5,290 nt of DNA from Bacteroidales bacterium (lineage in GTDB: Bacteria; Bacteroidota; Bacteroidia; Bacteroidales; WCHB1-69): the NCBI GenBank assembly GCA_016285615.1, contig JAEERB010000160.1, positions 1 to 5,290 on the forward strand, given 5' to 3'. The translations under genes were made by a program, and so were the position numbers. The notes below the pieces were generated by a model. The model saw only the letters and a program-made list of their open reading frames with translations, was not told the origin of the DNA and did no database searches. This document shows, piece by piece, positions 4,873 through 5,290 of the stretch. Each line of letters opens with the position of its first letter. The first letter of the stretch is position 1.

Positions 4873-5290
4873 TTAAATTCCCAGTTCCTCTATCGCCTCT
4901 CTCCTTTCTTTCACTATCCGTTTTGAATCCTTGCCTGTAATAAAACGCCATACGCCGCAGGTTTTGCCAAAAAGGCGACAATATCTCAGAACAATATAAG
5001 TCAGAATGGGATAGCCAAAGAAGAAACATAGAGCCCACAAGGGTTTGATAAAGAGCATAATGATAGCTGGCAGCACCCAAAGTAGTGGCAATGTTGCCAA
5101 CGCTGCGAAGCCCAAATTCCATGTGCTGCGGAACATCTCATCTTCTGCGCCATTGATTTTCTTGTGGTACATCACATGAGGAATAAACACAGCAGGCCAA
5201 GTGATAGCTAAAGAGACGGCAAAGAGCGGGAACAGCACCAGTAGCAATAAGCATTTGATAATCAAATTCATCACACCTGGTTCTTTGGCG
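4873..5290 (-). CDS. Membrane protein, probably the C-terminal tail of a PlsC-like lysophospholipid/glycerol acyltransferase (5' end off window)
   Basis: The frame is open to the right edge, through codons for A-K-E-P-G before a possible GTG (5274) or ATG (5271), so the gene probably starts outside the window. Counting from the GTG, hydrophobic stretches lie at about 4-31, 54-76 and 79-96, separated by a basic/acidic linker with the pattern D-E-M-F-R-S-T-W (45-52). A charged tail rich in Lys, Arg and Glu ends at Ile133. This two-to-three-helix tail with a D-x-x-F-R-S linker resembles, from memory, the C-terminal region found after the PlsC domain in Bacteroidetes glycerol acyltransferases. 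The HX4D active-site motif would be off window and cannot be checked. Such acyltransferases do occur in aryl polyene and flexirubin clusters, where they would attach the pigment to a lipid. The alternative is a small stand-alone integral membrane protein of about 132 residues starting at 5271. Confidence 0.6.
   Translation of the reverse strand, partial: AKEPGVMNLIIKCLLLLVLFPLFAVSLAITWPAVFIPHVMYHKKINGAEDEMFRSTWNLGFAALATLPLLWVLPAIIMLFIKPLWALCFFFGYPILTYIVLRYCRLFGKTCGVWRFITGKDSKRIVKERREAIEELGI

Noticed and set aside
4859..5122. Minus-strand open frame of 87 codons in another frame
   Set aside because: It overlaps the membrane-protein frame, which has coherent hydrophobic segments and a sensible charged tail. 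This one partly encodes the repeat array.

Overview
The window looks like a piece of a Bacteroidales chromosome, most likely a Prevotella/Bacteroides-type gut or oral anaerobe. This is inferred from the NagB and FabF-type protein sequences, GC-balanced genes separated by very AT-rich gaps, absence of clear Shine-Dalgarno sites at the starts, and the short heptamer/octamer repeats filling the gaps. No species call is possible from sequence reading alone.

Layout: at the left edge is the 3' end of nagB (glucosamine-6-phosphate deaminase) on the + strand. It converges on a block of seven minus-strand genes, separated from it by a short gap with a perfect 11-bp hairpin that could terminate both directions. 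In transcription order (right to left) the minus-strand block is: the C-terminal part of a membrane protein resembling the tail of a PlsC-type acyltransferase (runs off the right edge); a repeat-filled gap; a complete FabF-type ketosynthase; a second repeat-filled gap; then a tightly packed run of acyl carrier protein, HotDog dehydratase (ApeP-like), 4HBT-type thioesterase, HotDog dehydratase (FabZ/ApeI-like) and an FAD-dependent phytoene-desaturase/retinol-saturase-like oxidoreductase.

Together these form the distal end of a type II fatty-acid/polyketide-like cluster of the kind that makes aryl polyene, flexirubin or dialkylresorcinol-type lipids in Bacteroidetes. The ketosynthase extends ACP-bound chains, the two dehydratases would introduce double bonds, the thioesterase would release or proofread the chain, and the FAD enzyme would desaturate, saturate or isomerise a conjugated chain. 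Ketoreductase, chain-length factor, starter-unit ligase and ammonia lyase are not in the window and would have to lie beyond the right edge or elsewhere.

The most notable observation is that the two HotDog dehydratases carry complementary halves of the FabZ catalytic pair. One keeps the His but has Gln where Glu is expected; the other keeps the Glu but has no His. Since FabZ-type active sites form across a dimer interface, this suggests an obligate heterodimer with one working site. The second notable feature is the period-7 and period-8 degenerate repeats that begin at the stop codons upstream of both intergenic gaps.
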